A stretch of DNA of 20,584 nucleotides from NCBI GenBank assembly GCA_902464645.1, contig CABQKL010000026.1, forward strand, positions 1-20,584, read 5' to 3'. The position numbers and the translations under genes are program-made. Of the stretch, positions 7,035-15,145 are shown in pieces; the stretch's first letter is position 1, and every line of letters begins with the position of its first letter. This DNA is from an uncultured Collinsella sp. (GTDB lineage Bacteria > Actinomycetota > Coriobacteriia > Coriobacteriales > Coriobacteriaceae). Below the pieces are notes generated by a model. That model was not told the origin of the DNA, did no database searches, and was given only the letters and a program-made list of their open reading frames with translations.

Positions 7035-7050
7035 AGGGGATAATACCCCT
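7035..7050 (-). promoter_or_regulatory. Short leader hairpin with U-tract before veg
   Basis: AGGGG (7050-7046) pairs with CCCCT (7039-7035) around a 6-nt loop, and TTTTTG follows on the minus strand. Only 5 bp long, it lies in the veg leader between promoter and ribosome-binding site. It could cause pausing or weak attenuation. Confidence 0.3.
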
Positions 7051-7070
7051 AAGATAGACAAAACTCTAAT

Positions 7071-7100
7071 ACTATAGCACCCTGCTGCAGCCATACGCAA
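7071..7100 (-). promoter_or_regulatory. veg-ispE promoter
   Basis: On the minus strand TTGCGT (7100-7095) and TATAGT (7076-7071) are 18 nt apart. This places a start site about 60 nt before the veg ATG. Confidence 0.55.
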
Positions 7101-7133
7101 GCAGCTAAAAAAGCCCGGTCCCAAATTGACTAC

Positions 7134-7580
7134 TTACAGATTGTCTGTGTCCAGGACGATGGTGAACGGACCGTCGTTGACCAGGTCGACCTTCATATCG
7201 GCGCCAAAGATACCGTGCGCCACATGCTCAACGTCCTGAGCGACGAGTGTCAAAAAGTACTCGTAAAGTTCGTTAGCGACATCGGGCGCGCCGGCGTCCG
7301 TAAACGACGGACGGCGGCCGTGGCGGCAATCGGCAAACAGCGTGAACTGCGACACCACGAGTACCTCGCCGTCGACATCGGCCAGCGCCAAGTTGGTCTT
7401 GCCGTTCTCGTCCTCGTTGATGCGCAGTCCGCGCAGCTTGCTCCACAGCTTGTCAGCCTCGGCGCGCGTGTCGCCGTGGCCCACGCCCAGCAACACCAGG
7501 TAGCCGCGTCCAATGCGGCCCACGCACTCGCCGTCGACTGTCACGCCGGCGTTGAGCACGCGCTGCACCACCGCACGCAC
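7134..7580 (-). CDS. dtd: D-aminoacyl-tRNA deacylase (DTD)
   Basis: DTD removes D-amino acids (and glycine from tRNA-Ala) from mischarged tRNAs. The 148-residue length is standard. The two family signatures are SQFTLF (77-82) and the cross-subunit Gly-cisPro motif in NDGPFT (135-140; usually GPVT). The N-terminus MRAVVQRVLNAGVTVDG is characteristic. The start is GTG at 7580: GAGGAG at the end of rdgB lies 6 nt upstream, and the rdgB stop ends 3 nt before the GTG. The two genes thus form a pair, both cleaning up wrong substrates (non-canonical nucleotides and D-aminoacyl-tRNA). Confidence 0.96.
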   Translation of the reverse strand: MRAVVQRVLNAGVTVDGECVGRIGRGYLVLLGVGHGDTRAEADKLWSKLRGLRINEDENGKTNLALADVDGEVLVVSQFTLFADCRHGRRPSFTDAGAPDVANELYEYFLTLVAQDVEHVAHGIFGADMKVDLVNDGPFTIVLDTDNL

Positions 7581-7583
7581 GGT

Positions 7584-8225
7584 CTACTCCTCGCCCGTCA
7601 GCTTGGCGGACAGATGCTCGAGCGCATGGAAACGATGGCTGATGGCATTCTTCTCGTCCGCCGTGAGCTCGGCCATGGCCTTGCCCGGCGTATCGACCGG
7701 CAGGAACAGCGGATCGTAGCCAAAGCCATGATCGCCGCGGCCCTCGTGCGCGATAACGCCCTCGCAGGCGCCCTCGCCATAGGTGACCAGGCCGTCCGTA
7801 TCGATAAGTGCGACGACGCTCATAAAGCGCGCGGTACGATCTTCATCCGCCACGCCTTCCAGGTTAACGAGAAGCTTGGCGTTGTTGGCGGCATCGTCGC
7901 CATGCACGCCCGCATAGCGCGCGCTATACACGCCCGGCTCGCCGTCCAGCGCGTCGACGACCAAGCCAGAATCGTCGGCGATGGCCATAAGGCCCGTCTC
8001 CTCAACGGCAGCCTGCGCCTTGATGATGGCGTTCTCCAAAAACGTCGTGCCGTTTTCCTCGGGGTCCTCAAAATCGCCCAGCTGACCGAGCGCCACAAAG
8101 CGCACCTCGGGCATGACCTTGCCCAAAATGGCCTCGATCTCGGTGAGCTTATGGGCGTTGCCGGTTGCCACGACGATGGTCGCCGCCGGGTCGAGAGTGT
8201 CGATGTCAATCTTCTCAAGTGCCAT
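7584..8225 (-). CDS. rdgB: RdgB/HAM1 non-canonical purine NTP pyrophosphatase
   Basis: The enzyme hydrolyses ITP, dITP and XTP to monophosphates, keeping deaminated purines out of nucleic acids. The 213-residue protein has ATGNAHKLTE (20-29) for the nucleotide phosphates, the catalytic/metal region IADDSGLVVDAL (82-93, D84 and D85), PGVYSARYAG (97-106) and the base-recognition stretch GFGYDPLF followed by a late SHR. AAAGGAGG lies 6 nt before the ATG at 8225. It is separated from rph by a terminator and is followed immediately by dtd. A TATAAG at 8315-8310 could be a -10 box, but no good -35 is seen. Confidence 0.96.
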   Translation of the reverse strand: MALEKIDIDTLDPAATIVVATGNAHKLTEIEAILGKVMPEVRFVALGQLGDFEDPEENGTTFLENAIIKAQAAVEETGLMAIADDSGLVVDALDGEPGVYSARYAGVHGDDAANNAKLLVNLEGVADEDRTARFMSVVALIDTDGLVTYGEGACEGVIAHEGRGDHGFGYDPLFLPVDTPGKAMAELTADEKNAISHRFHALEHLSAKLTGEE

Positions 8226-8332
8226 AGCTGGCCTCCTTTGTCTCTATAGCAATGCCGAGTTGAGGACGACGAGGACTTCGGCCTCTCTCCCGTCTCAATC
8301 AACGGCAGTCTTATACTTTGACGTTTTCCCAG

Positions 8333-8373
8333 ATAAAACCTGCCAAAATAAACCCATCCCTTTTTGGCAGGTT
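8333..8373 (-). terminator. Intrinsic terminator at the rph stop codon
   Basis: On the minus strand AACCTGCCAAAA (8373-8362) pairs perfectly over 12 bp with TTTTGGCAGGTT (8348-8337), and TTATC follows. The first two stem bases are part of the rph TAA. The gap to rdgB is 146 bp. Confidence 0.75.
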
Positions 8374-9097
8374 AGGCGAGGGCTTGGCGCTGAAGCTCGA
8401 TGAGCTCGGCGATACCCTTGTCGCCCAGGTCGAGCAGGGCGTTGAGACGCTTGCGGTCGAAGGGCGCCTGCTCGCCGGTACCCTGGAGTTCGATCATCTC
8501 ACCGGAATCGGTGGCGACGAGGTTCATGTCGACCTCGGCGTGGCTGTCCTCGGAATAATCCAAGTCGAGCAGGGTGTTGCCATCGACGACGCCCATGGAA
8601 ATGGCGGCAACCTGGCCCGTGAGCGGGATGCGCTCGAGTTTGCCCGCCTCGACCCACATGGCAAGGGCGTCGTGCAGCGCCATCCAGGCGCCGGTAATGC
8701 TCGCCGTACGCGTGCCGCCATCGGCCTGGATCACATCGCAGTCGACGGTAACGGTGTACTCGCCGAGCGCCTTCATATTGACAACGGTACGCAGGCTGCG
8801 GCCGATAAGCCGCTCGATCTCCATGGAGCGCCCCTTGCGGTTGGCATGCTCGCGCTTGCAGCGTTTACCGGTCGAGGCCGGCAGCATCGCATATTCCGCC
8901 GTTACCCAGCCGGCCTTGGCGCCCTTGCGCCAACCCGGCACACCCTCCTCGATGGTGGCGGCGCACAGTACGCGCGTGTCGCCGAACTCCGCCAGGCACG
9001 AGCCGTGGGCGTGCTTCATGACGCCGCGGGTGAGCTTAACGGGGCGCAACTCGTTGGCGGCGCGGCCGTTGGCGCGGTTGACCTGCATGTATTCCAT
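8372..9097 (-). CDS. rph: Ribonuclease PH
   Basis: RNase PH is a phosphorolytic 3'-5' exoribonuclease that trims tRNA 3' ends and helps degrade structured RNA. The 241-residue length is normal. Seen are the N-terminal NELRPVKLTRG, the RNA/phosphate-binding TRVLCAATIEEGVPGW, the Arg-rich stretch RKGRSMEIERLIGRSLR, VDCDVIQADGGTRTASITGA and the metal-binding DLDYSEDSHAEVDMN. GAAAGGA lies 7 nt before the ATG at 9097; a second ATG three codons later is possible. It lies 53 bp after murI and ahead of rdgB, a common neighbourhood in Gram-positives. Confidence 0.97.
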   Translation of the reverse strand: MEYMQVNRANGRAANELRPVKLTRGVMKHAHGSCLAEFGDTRVLCAATIEEGVPGWRKGAKAGWVTAEYAMLPASTGKRCKREHANRKGRSMEIERLIGRSLRTVVNMKALGEYTVTVDCDVIQADGGTRTASITGAWMALHDALAMWVEAGKLERIPLTGQVAAISMGVVDGNTLLDLDYSEDSHAEVDMNLVATDSGEMIELQGTGEQAPFDRKRLNALLDLGDKGIAELIELQRQALA

Positions 9098-9150
9098 GGA
9101 ACTATCCTTTCGGCAAAAGATGTGGCGAAGACTCCGGCGACATTGCGAGC

Positions 9151-10035
9151 CTAACCGAGTTCGTCGATATCGACATGCTCGATGCTTTTAAGCGGCTGGC
9201 CAAAGATAAAGCTACCCGCCACCGCAAACTCGGCAATGTTGTCAGACGTGGTGGCAAAGCGATGCTGTGGCTCGGCGGTATCGCCCGCCAGCTGCTCACG
9301 ACGCGTGAGGATATCAGTCAGCTCGCGGGTGGTCTCCTCGGCGGAGCTCACCACGCGCACCCCGGGTCCCAGCGCATGGCGGATGGGACCCACCAGCAGC
9401 GGGAAGTGCGTACAGCCGAGCACCACGGTATCGATGCCGCGATCGTGCAGCGGCTCGACTGTGGCGCCGACCAGCGCGCGAACGGCTGGCGTATCAAAAA
9501 TATCCTCGTTCTCGAGCCACTGCTCCTGCAGATGCGCGCCCGAGGCGAGCTCGTGCTCGACGACCTCGACAAAGCTCGAGGCCGGGCAGCCATACACATC
9601 GACACCAGCATCCAAGTCCTGGATGGCGCGCGTGTAGGCACCCGAGCGAATGGTGAGGTTGGTGGCCAGCACGCCCACGCGACGCGTACGCGTGCTGTTG
9701 ATGGCGGCACGCGCGCCCGGGGCGATCACGCCGATCACGGGAACGTCGAGCACCTGCTGAGCCAGACGCAAGGCCGCGGCGGTCGCCGTGTTGCAGGCGA
9801 TGACCATGATCTTAACGTCGTGCCTCGATAGCCAGCGGCCCGCCTGCAGCGCAAACGAGCGAACCTCGTCCTCGGTGCGGGTGCCATAAGGGCAGCGCTT
9901 AGTGTCACCGAAATAGTAGACGGACTCGTGCGGAAGCGCCGTTGCGATCGCGCGCGCAACCGTCAGGCCGCCCAGGCCCGAGTCGAACACGCCGATCGGA
10001 CGCGTGTCCCCGGCCAGATTATCGATATCGGACAT
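9151..10035 (-). CDS. murI: Glutamate racemase
   Basis: MurI makes D-glutamate for the peptidoglycan stem peptide. The family residues are all present: IGVFDSGLGGLTV (14-26) with the catalytic Asp, the first Cys in IACNTATAAA (C81), and the second in LGCTHFPLL (C208). I prefer the ATG at 10035 (294 aa), preceded by GGTGAGGTA, over a GTG at 10071 that would add 12 residues but has no ribosome-binding site. It follows the HAD gene by about 50 bp and precedes rph, in a group headed by the MurE-like ligase, in keeping with a cell-wall precursor operon. Confidence 0.95.
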   Translation of the reverse strand: MSDIDNLAGDTRPIGVFDSGLGGLTVARAIATALPHESVYYFGDTKRCPYGTRTEDEVRSFALQAGRWLSRHDVKIMVIACNTATAAALRLAQQVLDVPVIGVIAPGARAAINSTRTRRVGVLATNLTIRSGAYTRAIQDLDAGVDVYGCPASSFVEVVEHELASGAHLQEQWLENEDIFDTPAVRALVGATVEPLHDRGIDTVVLGCTHFPLLVGPIRHALGPGVRVVSSAEETTRELTDILTRREQLAGDTAEPQHRFATTSDNIAEFAVAGSFIFGQPLKSIEHVDIDELG

Positions 10036-10086
10036 TACCTCACCAGATTCTCTCTCGAAAAATGCGACCACTCGTGATGCGTCGCG

Positions 10087-10998
10087 CTACGAACGGGCTG
10101 CGACCAGCAGCTCGGCCGTTGCCACCCAACCGTCGACAATCTTGCCGCGCGTAATATAGGCATTGTCGCAGGCGTCCAAGAACTCCGGGGCACCGGCGCT
10201 CGTCAGACCGTTCTCGACCAGGCAGAACATGCCAACATGGCCGGCCATGTAGAAGTCGGACTCGGAGTCGCCGAGCGCAAGCGTCTCCTCGCGCTCGATC
10301 CCCAGGTGCTCGCAGAAGCGCGCAATGGCAACGCCCTTGTTGAGACCCGCCGGATTGATGTTGAAGGCGCGGCCGTCCTCGACGCGATTAAGCTCGAGCG
10401 TCGTCGGCTTGGACAGGTGAGTCAGATGGCCGTTGCAAGCCCAGACCAGACCGCAGCCGGCCTCGTCCAGGATGGCCTGGACCTCATCGTCGGGCACATC
10501 GCCGCGCATGCCGACGGTGACCTCACGGTACTTGTAGCCGGTCGACATGTCGTTGTGGTATTCGATCTTGTGCGGCCAGCGGGCAAGGATCTTCTCGCAC
10601 ACGCCGGTCTGCTCGATCACCTGGTGCGGCGTGAGACCGCAGGCGGGGTCGTAGGGCATGTCGCCCGTCAGATACTCCCAGTCGTTGGCCTTGAGATCGT
10701 ACATGACCAGGCCGCCCATCTCGCCGATGTAGGAGTTGAGGCCGAGCACGCGGGCGTCCTCATGGATCATGGTGCGATTGCGACCCGAGGTGGGGACCAC
10801 CTGGATGCCGGCACGGGCGAGCGCGACAACCGCCTCGACGAGCTTGGTCGAGGGATTGCCGTCGTTATCGCGCAGCACGCACGAGCCGGGGGCGAGCATC
10901 GTGGCGTCCAGATCGGTAAAGACATACTTGACCTTGGCAAGACGCTCGCGCATCTCGCCCGAAAGCTCGGCAACGGTCGGCAGGATGTTGTGGGACAT
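10087..10998 (-). CDS. HAD-superfamily (Cof-type, IIB) phosphatase
   Basis: This 303-residue protein has the four HAD motifs: I at VFTDLDATML (D29, D31), II at VPTSGRN (S71), III at LNKGVAI (K221) and IV at ALGDSESD (242-248). The cap between motifs II and III (about 80-215) is of the Cof/IIB type, as in sugar-phosphate and mannosyl-3-phosphoglycerate phosphatases. The frame is open to 11082, overlapping the MurE-like gene; the ATG at 10998 with CGGAG 5 nt before it is the likely start, 31 bp after that gene's stop. Its place between murE and murI suggests a role near cell-wall metabolism, but the substrate cannot be read from the sequence. Confidence 0.85.
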   Translation of the reverse strand: MSHNILPTVAELSGEMRERLAKVKYVFTDLDATMLAPGSCVLRDNDGNPSTKLVEAVVALARAGIQVVPTSGRNRTMIHEDARVLGLNSYIGEMGGLVMYDLKANDWEYLTGDMPYDPACGLTPHQVIEQTGVCEKILARWPHKIEYHNDMSTGYKYREVTVGMRGDVPDDEVQAILDEAGCGLVWACNGHLTHLSKPTTLELNRVEDGRAFNINPAGLNKGVAIARFCEHLGIEREETLALGDSESDFYMAGHVGMFCLVENGLTSAGAPEFLDACDNAYITRGKIVDGWVATAELLVAARS

Positions 10999-11029
10999 GG
11001 TCACTCCGTTTACATAGAAGGGGCTTGGT

Positions 11030-12547
11030 CTAGGCGTCGTACGCCGCAAGGATGCGCTTGAGAATCGAACCGTCGCGCTCACAAGGCTCGGGTCCGTTCT
11101 TGCGCAGCATACACTCTTCCTCGCCCTTACCGGTCACGATGACCACGGCAGGACGGACAGTTTCGCGCACGGCAGTCTCGATAGCGGCAACGCGATCAGT
11201 CACGATTTGCCAGTTATCATTTCCCTGCGCTTGAACGTTGCGCGCGATCTCGGCGCAGATGTCCTCGACATCCTCGGGGCCGGGGTCATCCTCGGTAATC
11301 ACGATTCGGTCGGCATACTTGCCAGCGGCGATGCCCATCGTGGTGCGTCGATCGACACCCTTACCGCCCGTAGCGCCAAATACAACCGCCAGCTCGCGCT
11401 CGGGATAGTTCTCGCGCAAGTCGCGCAGGAGTGTCTCGAGGCTCATGCCGTTATGTGCAAAATCGACGATGCCCAGGATTTTGCCCGATACGGACGGATA
11501 GAGCTCCATACGACCGGGAACGAAGACGCCCTCAAAGCCATGGACGATACCCTCTTCGGAAATGCCCAGGGCCTCGGCGCAGGCAATAGCGGCAAGCGCG
11601 TTGGACACATTGAACTTAACCGGCGTGGGAATCACAATGTCGCGCGTAAAGCGGGGCGTGCGCACCGTTGCCACCACGCCGCAGTCGCCATTGCGAATCG
11701 CCAGCGCAAGCACGTCGGCACGCTCGTCGGTCAGGGAGAACGTCACCGTACGTTCGCAACGAGATGCCGCCTCGAGCACGCGATCGACCTTATCCATATC
11801 GAGATTGACCACGGCAAAACGGCTCTGCAAGAAGATTTTGAGCTTGCTGGCAAAGTAATCCTCGAGCGTCGGATGCTCAATCGGCGAAATGTGATCCTCG
11901 CCGATATTGGTAAAGGCGCCGACTTCAAAGTCAATCTTGCCCGTACGCTCGTATTTGAGGCCCTGACTCGATGCCTCCATAACCAGCCACGGGGCACCCG
12001 CCTCCGCAGCATGTGCGATGCGAGACTGCAGCAGGAAGGATTCGGGGGTCGTCAGCTTGGAAGGGCCCGTCTCGATGCCGTCGTCGAACTCAATGCCCGT
12101 ATTAAGAGCGGGTCGATGACAGCCCGTAAGCTTGGCCTCGTTGGCGAGGATGCCGCGCAGATAAAAGCTGCAGGTCGACTTGCCCTTGGTGCCTGTAAAG
12201 GCGCAGACCTTCACCTTACCCGACGGGTGCCCATAAAAGGCATCTGCCACCACGGCGAGCGTGCGACGAATATCGCTCACAATCACCGCGGGAAGATCAA
12301 CATCGTAATCGACCTCGGAAACGTATGCCACGGCGCCATCGGCGATTGCCGAAAGCAGGTACTCGCGCTTAAACGCACGGCCTTTGCAGACAAACAACGT
12401 GCCCGGACGCACCTGGCGCGAGTCATCAGTCGCAAACTCAATGCGCTGGTCGCACGAAGCGCTCGGTCTGGAAACAACAAGGTCATCTTCCTCGAGCAAC
12501 TCTATATAGCGCATCAGAGTTAGCTTCTCTTGTGTCGGACTCGACAT
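11030..12547 (-). CDS. murE: MurE-like Mur ligase (UDP-MurNAc-tripeptide synthetase)
   Basis: The 505-residue protein has the MurE plan: N-terminal uridine-nucleotide domain (about 1-110), ATP domain with P-loop TGTKGKST (118-125), TTPES (166-170), TNIGEDHI (213-220) and the carbamylated-Lys region YFASKLKIF (231-239), and a C-terminal domain with FAHNGMSLETLL and FGATGGKGVDRR. MurE adds the third stem residue to UDP-MurNAc-Ala-Glu. The usual SSH reads SSQ (Q195), GKGHE reads GKGEE (473-477), and the DNPR loop that selects meso-diaminopimelate reads DDPG (420-423), arguing for another third residue (Lys or Orn). The frame opens at 12715, but GAGAGG sits about 7 nt before the ATG at 12547. A paralogous non-MurE Mur ligase is not fully excluded. 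Confidence 0.82.
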   Translation of the reverse strand: MSSPTQEKLTLMRYIELLEEDDLVVSRPSASCDQRIEFATDDSRQVRPGTLFVCKGRAFKREYLLSAIADGAVAYVSEVDYDVDLPAVIVSDIRRTLAVVADAFYGHPSGKVKVCAFTGTKGKSTCSFYLRGILANEAKLTGCHRPALNTGIEFDDGIETGPSKLTTPESFLLQSRIAHAAEAGAPWLVMEASSQGLKYERTGKIDFEVGAFTNIGEDHISPIEHPTLEDYFASKLKIFLQSRFAVVNLDMDKVDRVLEAASRCERTVTFSLTDERADVLALAIRNGDCGVVATVRTPRFTRDIVIPTPVKFNVSNALAAIACAEALGISEEGIVHGFEGVFVPGRMELYPSVSGKILGIVDFAHNGMSLETLLRDLRENYPERELAVVFGATGGKGVDRRTTMGIAAGKYADRIVITEDDPGPEDVEDICAEIARNVQAQGNDNWQIVTDRVAAIETAVRETVRPAVVIVTGKGEEECMLRKNGPEPCERDGSILKRILAAYDA

Positions 12548-12680
12548 ACAAAGACCTCTCTCGCTAAATTCAGCCTTAAAGGGCAGAAGGCGTCCCGCGG
12601 CAGAAACGATGAAACATTCTGTATTATCAACCATCCTAATATGCCACCTGACCTTGCGCGCATCACAGCCTTCTAAAAAA

Positions 12681-12708
12681 TTGCATGGACTGTGCCGTGG
12701 TCTAATAA
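12681..12708 (+). promoter_or_regulatory. Candidate promoter of the asnB leader
   Basis: TTGCAT (12681-12686) and TAATAA (12703-12708) are 16 nt apart. A start near 12716 would give a leader of about 230 nt before asnB, or a small RNA of about 105 nt if transcription stops at the hairpin ending near 12821. Confidence 0.45.
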
Positions 12709-12710
12709 AT

Positions 12711-12821
12711 GGCAACAGTGTTCACCCCGTGTAAAACCAAGGAAATCTGGGTGCTGTTCTTTAACATAGCGTTCGCAACCACGTCCCGCCGCTTCGCCTG
12801 AAGATCGGGACGTGGTTTTTT
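12711..12821 (+). ncRNA. Structured asnB leader: attenuator or small RNA ending in a terminator
   Basis: Downstream of the candidate promoter lie a helix AACAG/CTGTT stacked with CACCC/GGGTG (12714-12727 with 12749-12758) and then a terminator-grade hairpin (12777-12817). No T-box consensus or other known riboswitch was recognised. It could be the aptamer and terminator of an attenuator for asnB, or an independent small RNA. Confidence 0.35.
12777..12821 (+). terminator. Strong intrinsic terminator in the asnB leader
   Basis: AACCACGTCCCG (12777-12788) pairs perfectly over 12 bp with CGGGACGTGGTT (12806-12817), and Ts run on to 12821. It lies 125 nt before the asnB ATG, with no gene upstream on the same strand, so it should act as an attenuator or end a small RNA. 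A-runs on its other side could also let it work on the opposite strand. Confidence 0.8.
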
Positions 12822-12893
12822 CGGTTCGCTCGGCGCTTATGCCCTATCACGAAACAAAAGATTGGCATGATAGTAAAGATTATTTGACATCAG

Positions 12894-12914
12894 CTGCCGC
12901 AATCCTTGCGGCAG
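12894..12914 (+). promoter_or_regulatory. Second hairpin in the asnB leader
   Basis: CTGCCGCAA and TTGCGGCAG form a perfect 9-bp stem with a 3-nt loop, 32 nt before the asnB start and without a U-tract. It may affect mRNA stability or translation. Around it (12548-12946) lie only the leader and the weakly defined upstream region of the divergent MurE-like gene; no other gene is seen. Confidence 0.35.
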
Positions 12915-12946
12915 TACACCTGAGCCGTCAGCAGAAAGGATCTTGC

Positions 12947-14815
12947 ATGTGCGGTTTTGTCGGTTTTACCGGTACAGATGAACAGAGTGAGCTGGTTCTC
13001 ACGGCCATGATGAATCGCATCATCCACCGTGGTCCCGATATGGGCGGCCAGCATATCGTCGACAACGTTGCCCTTGGTTTTCGTCGTCTTTCGATTCTCG
13101 ATCTTTCCGAAGCTGGAGCCCAGCCCATGTCGAGCGACGACGGCAAGGTCACGATTGTCTTCAACGGAGAGATCTACAACTTCCAGGAGCTTCGCGCCGA
13201 GCTGGAGGCGGCCGGCTACGCCTTCCACTGCAACGCTGATACCGAAGTCCTGGTACACGGTTACGAGGAGTGGGGCGAGGACCTGGTCAACCGTCTGCGC
13301 GGCATGTACGCGTTCGTGATTCACGACCAGAACAAGAACAAACTCTTTGGTGCTCGTGACATCTTTGGTATCAAGCCGTTCTATTACTACCAGGCATCCG
13401 ATGGCTCGCTGCTGTTTGGCTCCGAGATCAAGAGCTTCCTGGACCATCCCAAGTTTGAGAAGGCTGTCAACCACGACGCGCTGCGCCCCTACCTGACGCT
13501 GCAATTCCCCGCCACGGAGGAGACCTTCTTTAAGGGCGTGTTCAAGCTTGCCCCGGCGCATTGCTTTACGTATGACCTGACGACCAACACCATGGACATC
13601 AAGCGTTACTGGAGCTGTGACTTCACCGACGACAACTCCAAGACCTTCGAGGAGTACGTGGACGAGTGCGACAAGGTCGTGCACGAAAGCGTCGCTGCGC
13701 ACCGAATCGCCGATGTTAAGGTTGGTTCGTTCCTCTCCGGCGGTGTCGATTCCAGCTACATCGCTGCCTGCCTCATGCCCGACACCACGTATTCTGTCGG
13801 CTTCGATTACAAGAACTTCAACGAGACCAACTACGCCGCCGAGCTTTCCGACAAGCTGGGCATCAAGAACGTGCGCAAGATGATTACCGCCGACGAGTTC
13901 TTTGATGCACTGCCCGATATCCAGTACCACATGGACGAGCCGCAATCGAACCTGTCCAGCGTGCCGCTGTACTATCTGGCGCAGATGGCTTCCAAGGAGG
14001 TCACCGTCGTCCTTTCGGGCGAGGGTGCCGACGAGCTGTTTGCCGGCTATGAGTGGTACGAGGACACCCCCGAGATGCGCACCTTTAAGAAGCGCGTGCC
14101 GCTCGGCGTACGTCGCGCCCTGGGCTCACTCGTTCAGCATCTCCCCTACTTTAAGGGCCACAACTTCCTGACGAAATGCGCCGAGGTTCCCGAGCGCTGG
14201 TATGTGGGTCAGGCAAAGGTGTTCGATCCCTCCGAGGTCGACGAGGTGCTCAAGCCCGCTTATGACACCGGCAAGAACGCCGCCGAGATGTGCGCCGAGT
14301 ACTACAAGCAGGTTCCCAACTGCTGCGAGCTTTCCAAGAAACAGTATCTGGATATGAACATGTGGCTGCCGGGCGACATTCTGCTCAAGGCCGACAAGAT
14401 GTGCATGGCGCATTCTCTGGAGCTCCGCGTTCCGTTCCTGGACAAGAAGGTCATGGAGTTTGCCGAGCACATTCCCGCCAACTACCGTGTTAACGAAGAA
14501 GGCTGCAAGCTCGTTCTGCGTCACGCTGCCAACCGCACGCTGCCCGACGAGTGGGCAACGCGCAAGAAGGTGGGCTTCCCCGTACCGGTCAAGTTCTGGC
14601 TGCGCGAGCAAAAGTATTACGACTACGTAAAGGAATACTTCACCGCGCCGTGGGCTGCTGATTTCTTTGACACCGATGCGCTCATGAAACTGCTCGACGA
14701 TCACTTTAAGGGTCGCGCGCTCAACCAGCGCAAGATCTATACCACGCTGACGTTCCTCATTTGGTACAAGCGCTTCTTTATCGACGAGGACAAGGGCGCT
14801 AAAGTCGCCGCTTAG
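12947..14815 (+). CDS. asnB: Asparagine synthetase (glutamine-hydrolysing)
   Basis: AsnB makes asparagine from aspartate, ATP and glutamine. The N-terminal glutaminase starts MCGFVGFTG, where Cys2 becomes the terminal nucleophile after Met removal; RGPD (28-31) and NGEIYN (73-78) are also present. The C-terminal synthetase domain has the PP-loop SGGVDSS (264-270) and LSGEGADELFAGY. At 622 residues it is of normal length. The frame is open upstream to 12812, but the catalytic Cys and AAAGGA 6 nt before the ATG at 12947 fix the start. It is the only plus-strand protein gene, divergent from the MurE-like ligase. Some AsnB-family proteins amidate cell-wall precursors; the sequence here looks like the ordinary enzyme. 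Confidence 0.95.
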   Translation: MCGFVGFTGTDEQSELVLTAMMNRIIHRGPDMGGQHIVDNVALGFRRLSILDLSEAGAQPMSSDDGKVTIVFNGEIYNFQELRAELEAAGYAFHCNADTEVLVHGYEEWGEDLVNRLRGMYAFVIHDQNKNKLFGARDIFGIKPFYYYQASDGSLLFGSEIKSFLDHPKFEKAVNHDALRPYLTLQFPATEETFFKGVFKLAPAHCFTYDLTTNTMDIKRYWSCDFTDDNSKTFEEYVDECDKVVHESVAAHRIADVKVGSFLSGGVDSSYIAACLMPDTTYSVGFDYKNFNETNYAAELSDKLGIKNVRKMITADEFFDALPDIQYHMDEPQSNLSSVPLYYLAQMASKEVTVVLSGEGADELFAGYEWYEDTPEMRTFKKRVPLGVRRALGSLVQHLPYFKGHNFLTKCAEVPERWYVGQAKVFDPSEVDEVLKPAYDTGKNAAEMCAEYYKQVPNCCELSKKQYLDMNMWLPGDILLKADKMCMAHSLELRVPFLDKKVMEFAEHIPANYRVNEEGCKLVLRHAANRTLPDEWATRKKVGFPVPVKFWLREQKYYDYVKEYFTAPWAADFFDTDALMKLLDDHFKGRALNQRKIYTTLTFLIWYKRFFIDEDKGAKVAA

Positions 14816-14834
14816 TTTTCGTTATGAATTAGCG

Positions 14835-14862
14835 GTGAACCACGCAGGGTTTCCGCTATACT
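14835..14862 (+). promoter_or_regulatory. tRNA-Val promoter
   Basis: A consensus-like -10 box TATACT (14857-14862) lies 10 nt before the tRNA. The -35 is weak (GTGAAC at 14835-14840, 16-nt spacer). An imperfect hairpin TAGCGG/CCGCTA (14830-14858) overlaps it and might also help end asnB transcripts, but it has no U-tract. Confidence 0.5.
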
Positions 14863-14872
14863 CAATCTCTGC

Positions 14873-14948
14873 GGGCGATTGGCGCAACGGTTAGCGCAGG
14901 TGCTTTACACGCACAAGGCTGGGGGTTCGAATCCCTCATCGCCCACCA
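14873..14948 (+). tRNA. tRNA-Val (anticodon TAC)
   Basis: The 76-nt sequence folds as a tRNA: acceptor GGGCGAT/ATCGCCC, D-stem GCGC/GCGC, anticodon loop TTTACAC (anticodon TAC, reading GTA and related valine codons), T-arm GGGGG-TTCGAAT-CCCTC, discriminator A and encoded CCA. The top pair of the anticodon stem (27-43) is a G-A mismatch. A terminator follows, and the 3' end is repeated about 187 bp downstream. Confidence 0.94.
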
Positions 14949-14958
14949 CTGATTTGTT

Positions 14959-14989
14959 AGGCTCCCAGCTATGGGGGCCTTTCTTTTTT
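14959..14989 (+). terminator. Intrinsic terminator of tRNA-Val
   Basis: AGGCTCCCA (14959-14967) pairs with TGGGGGCCT (14972-14980) with one T-G wobble around a GCTA loop, followed by TTCTTTTTT. Confidence 0.88.
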
Positions 14990-15145
14990 GGGCCCATCGC
15001 AGAGGGATTCGAACCCGACAGGGTGCGGAGCTGAGGAAACGCGAAGCGTTTTCCAGCGCAGCACGCGAGGAGCGGAGCGACGAAGCGGGGCGCGGACGGC
15101 GCCAGCCGCACGCGGACATCCCTCATCGCCCGCCATTGAATTGTT

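Noticed and set aside
12812..12946. N-terminal extension of asnB
   Set aside because: The catalytic Cys must follow the start Met, and the ribosome-binding site fits the ATG at 12947.
12711..12946. T-box riboswitch before asnB
   Set aside because: No TGGNACCGCG-type antiterminator motif is present in the leader.
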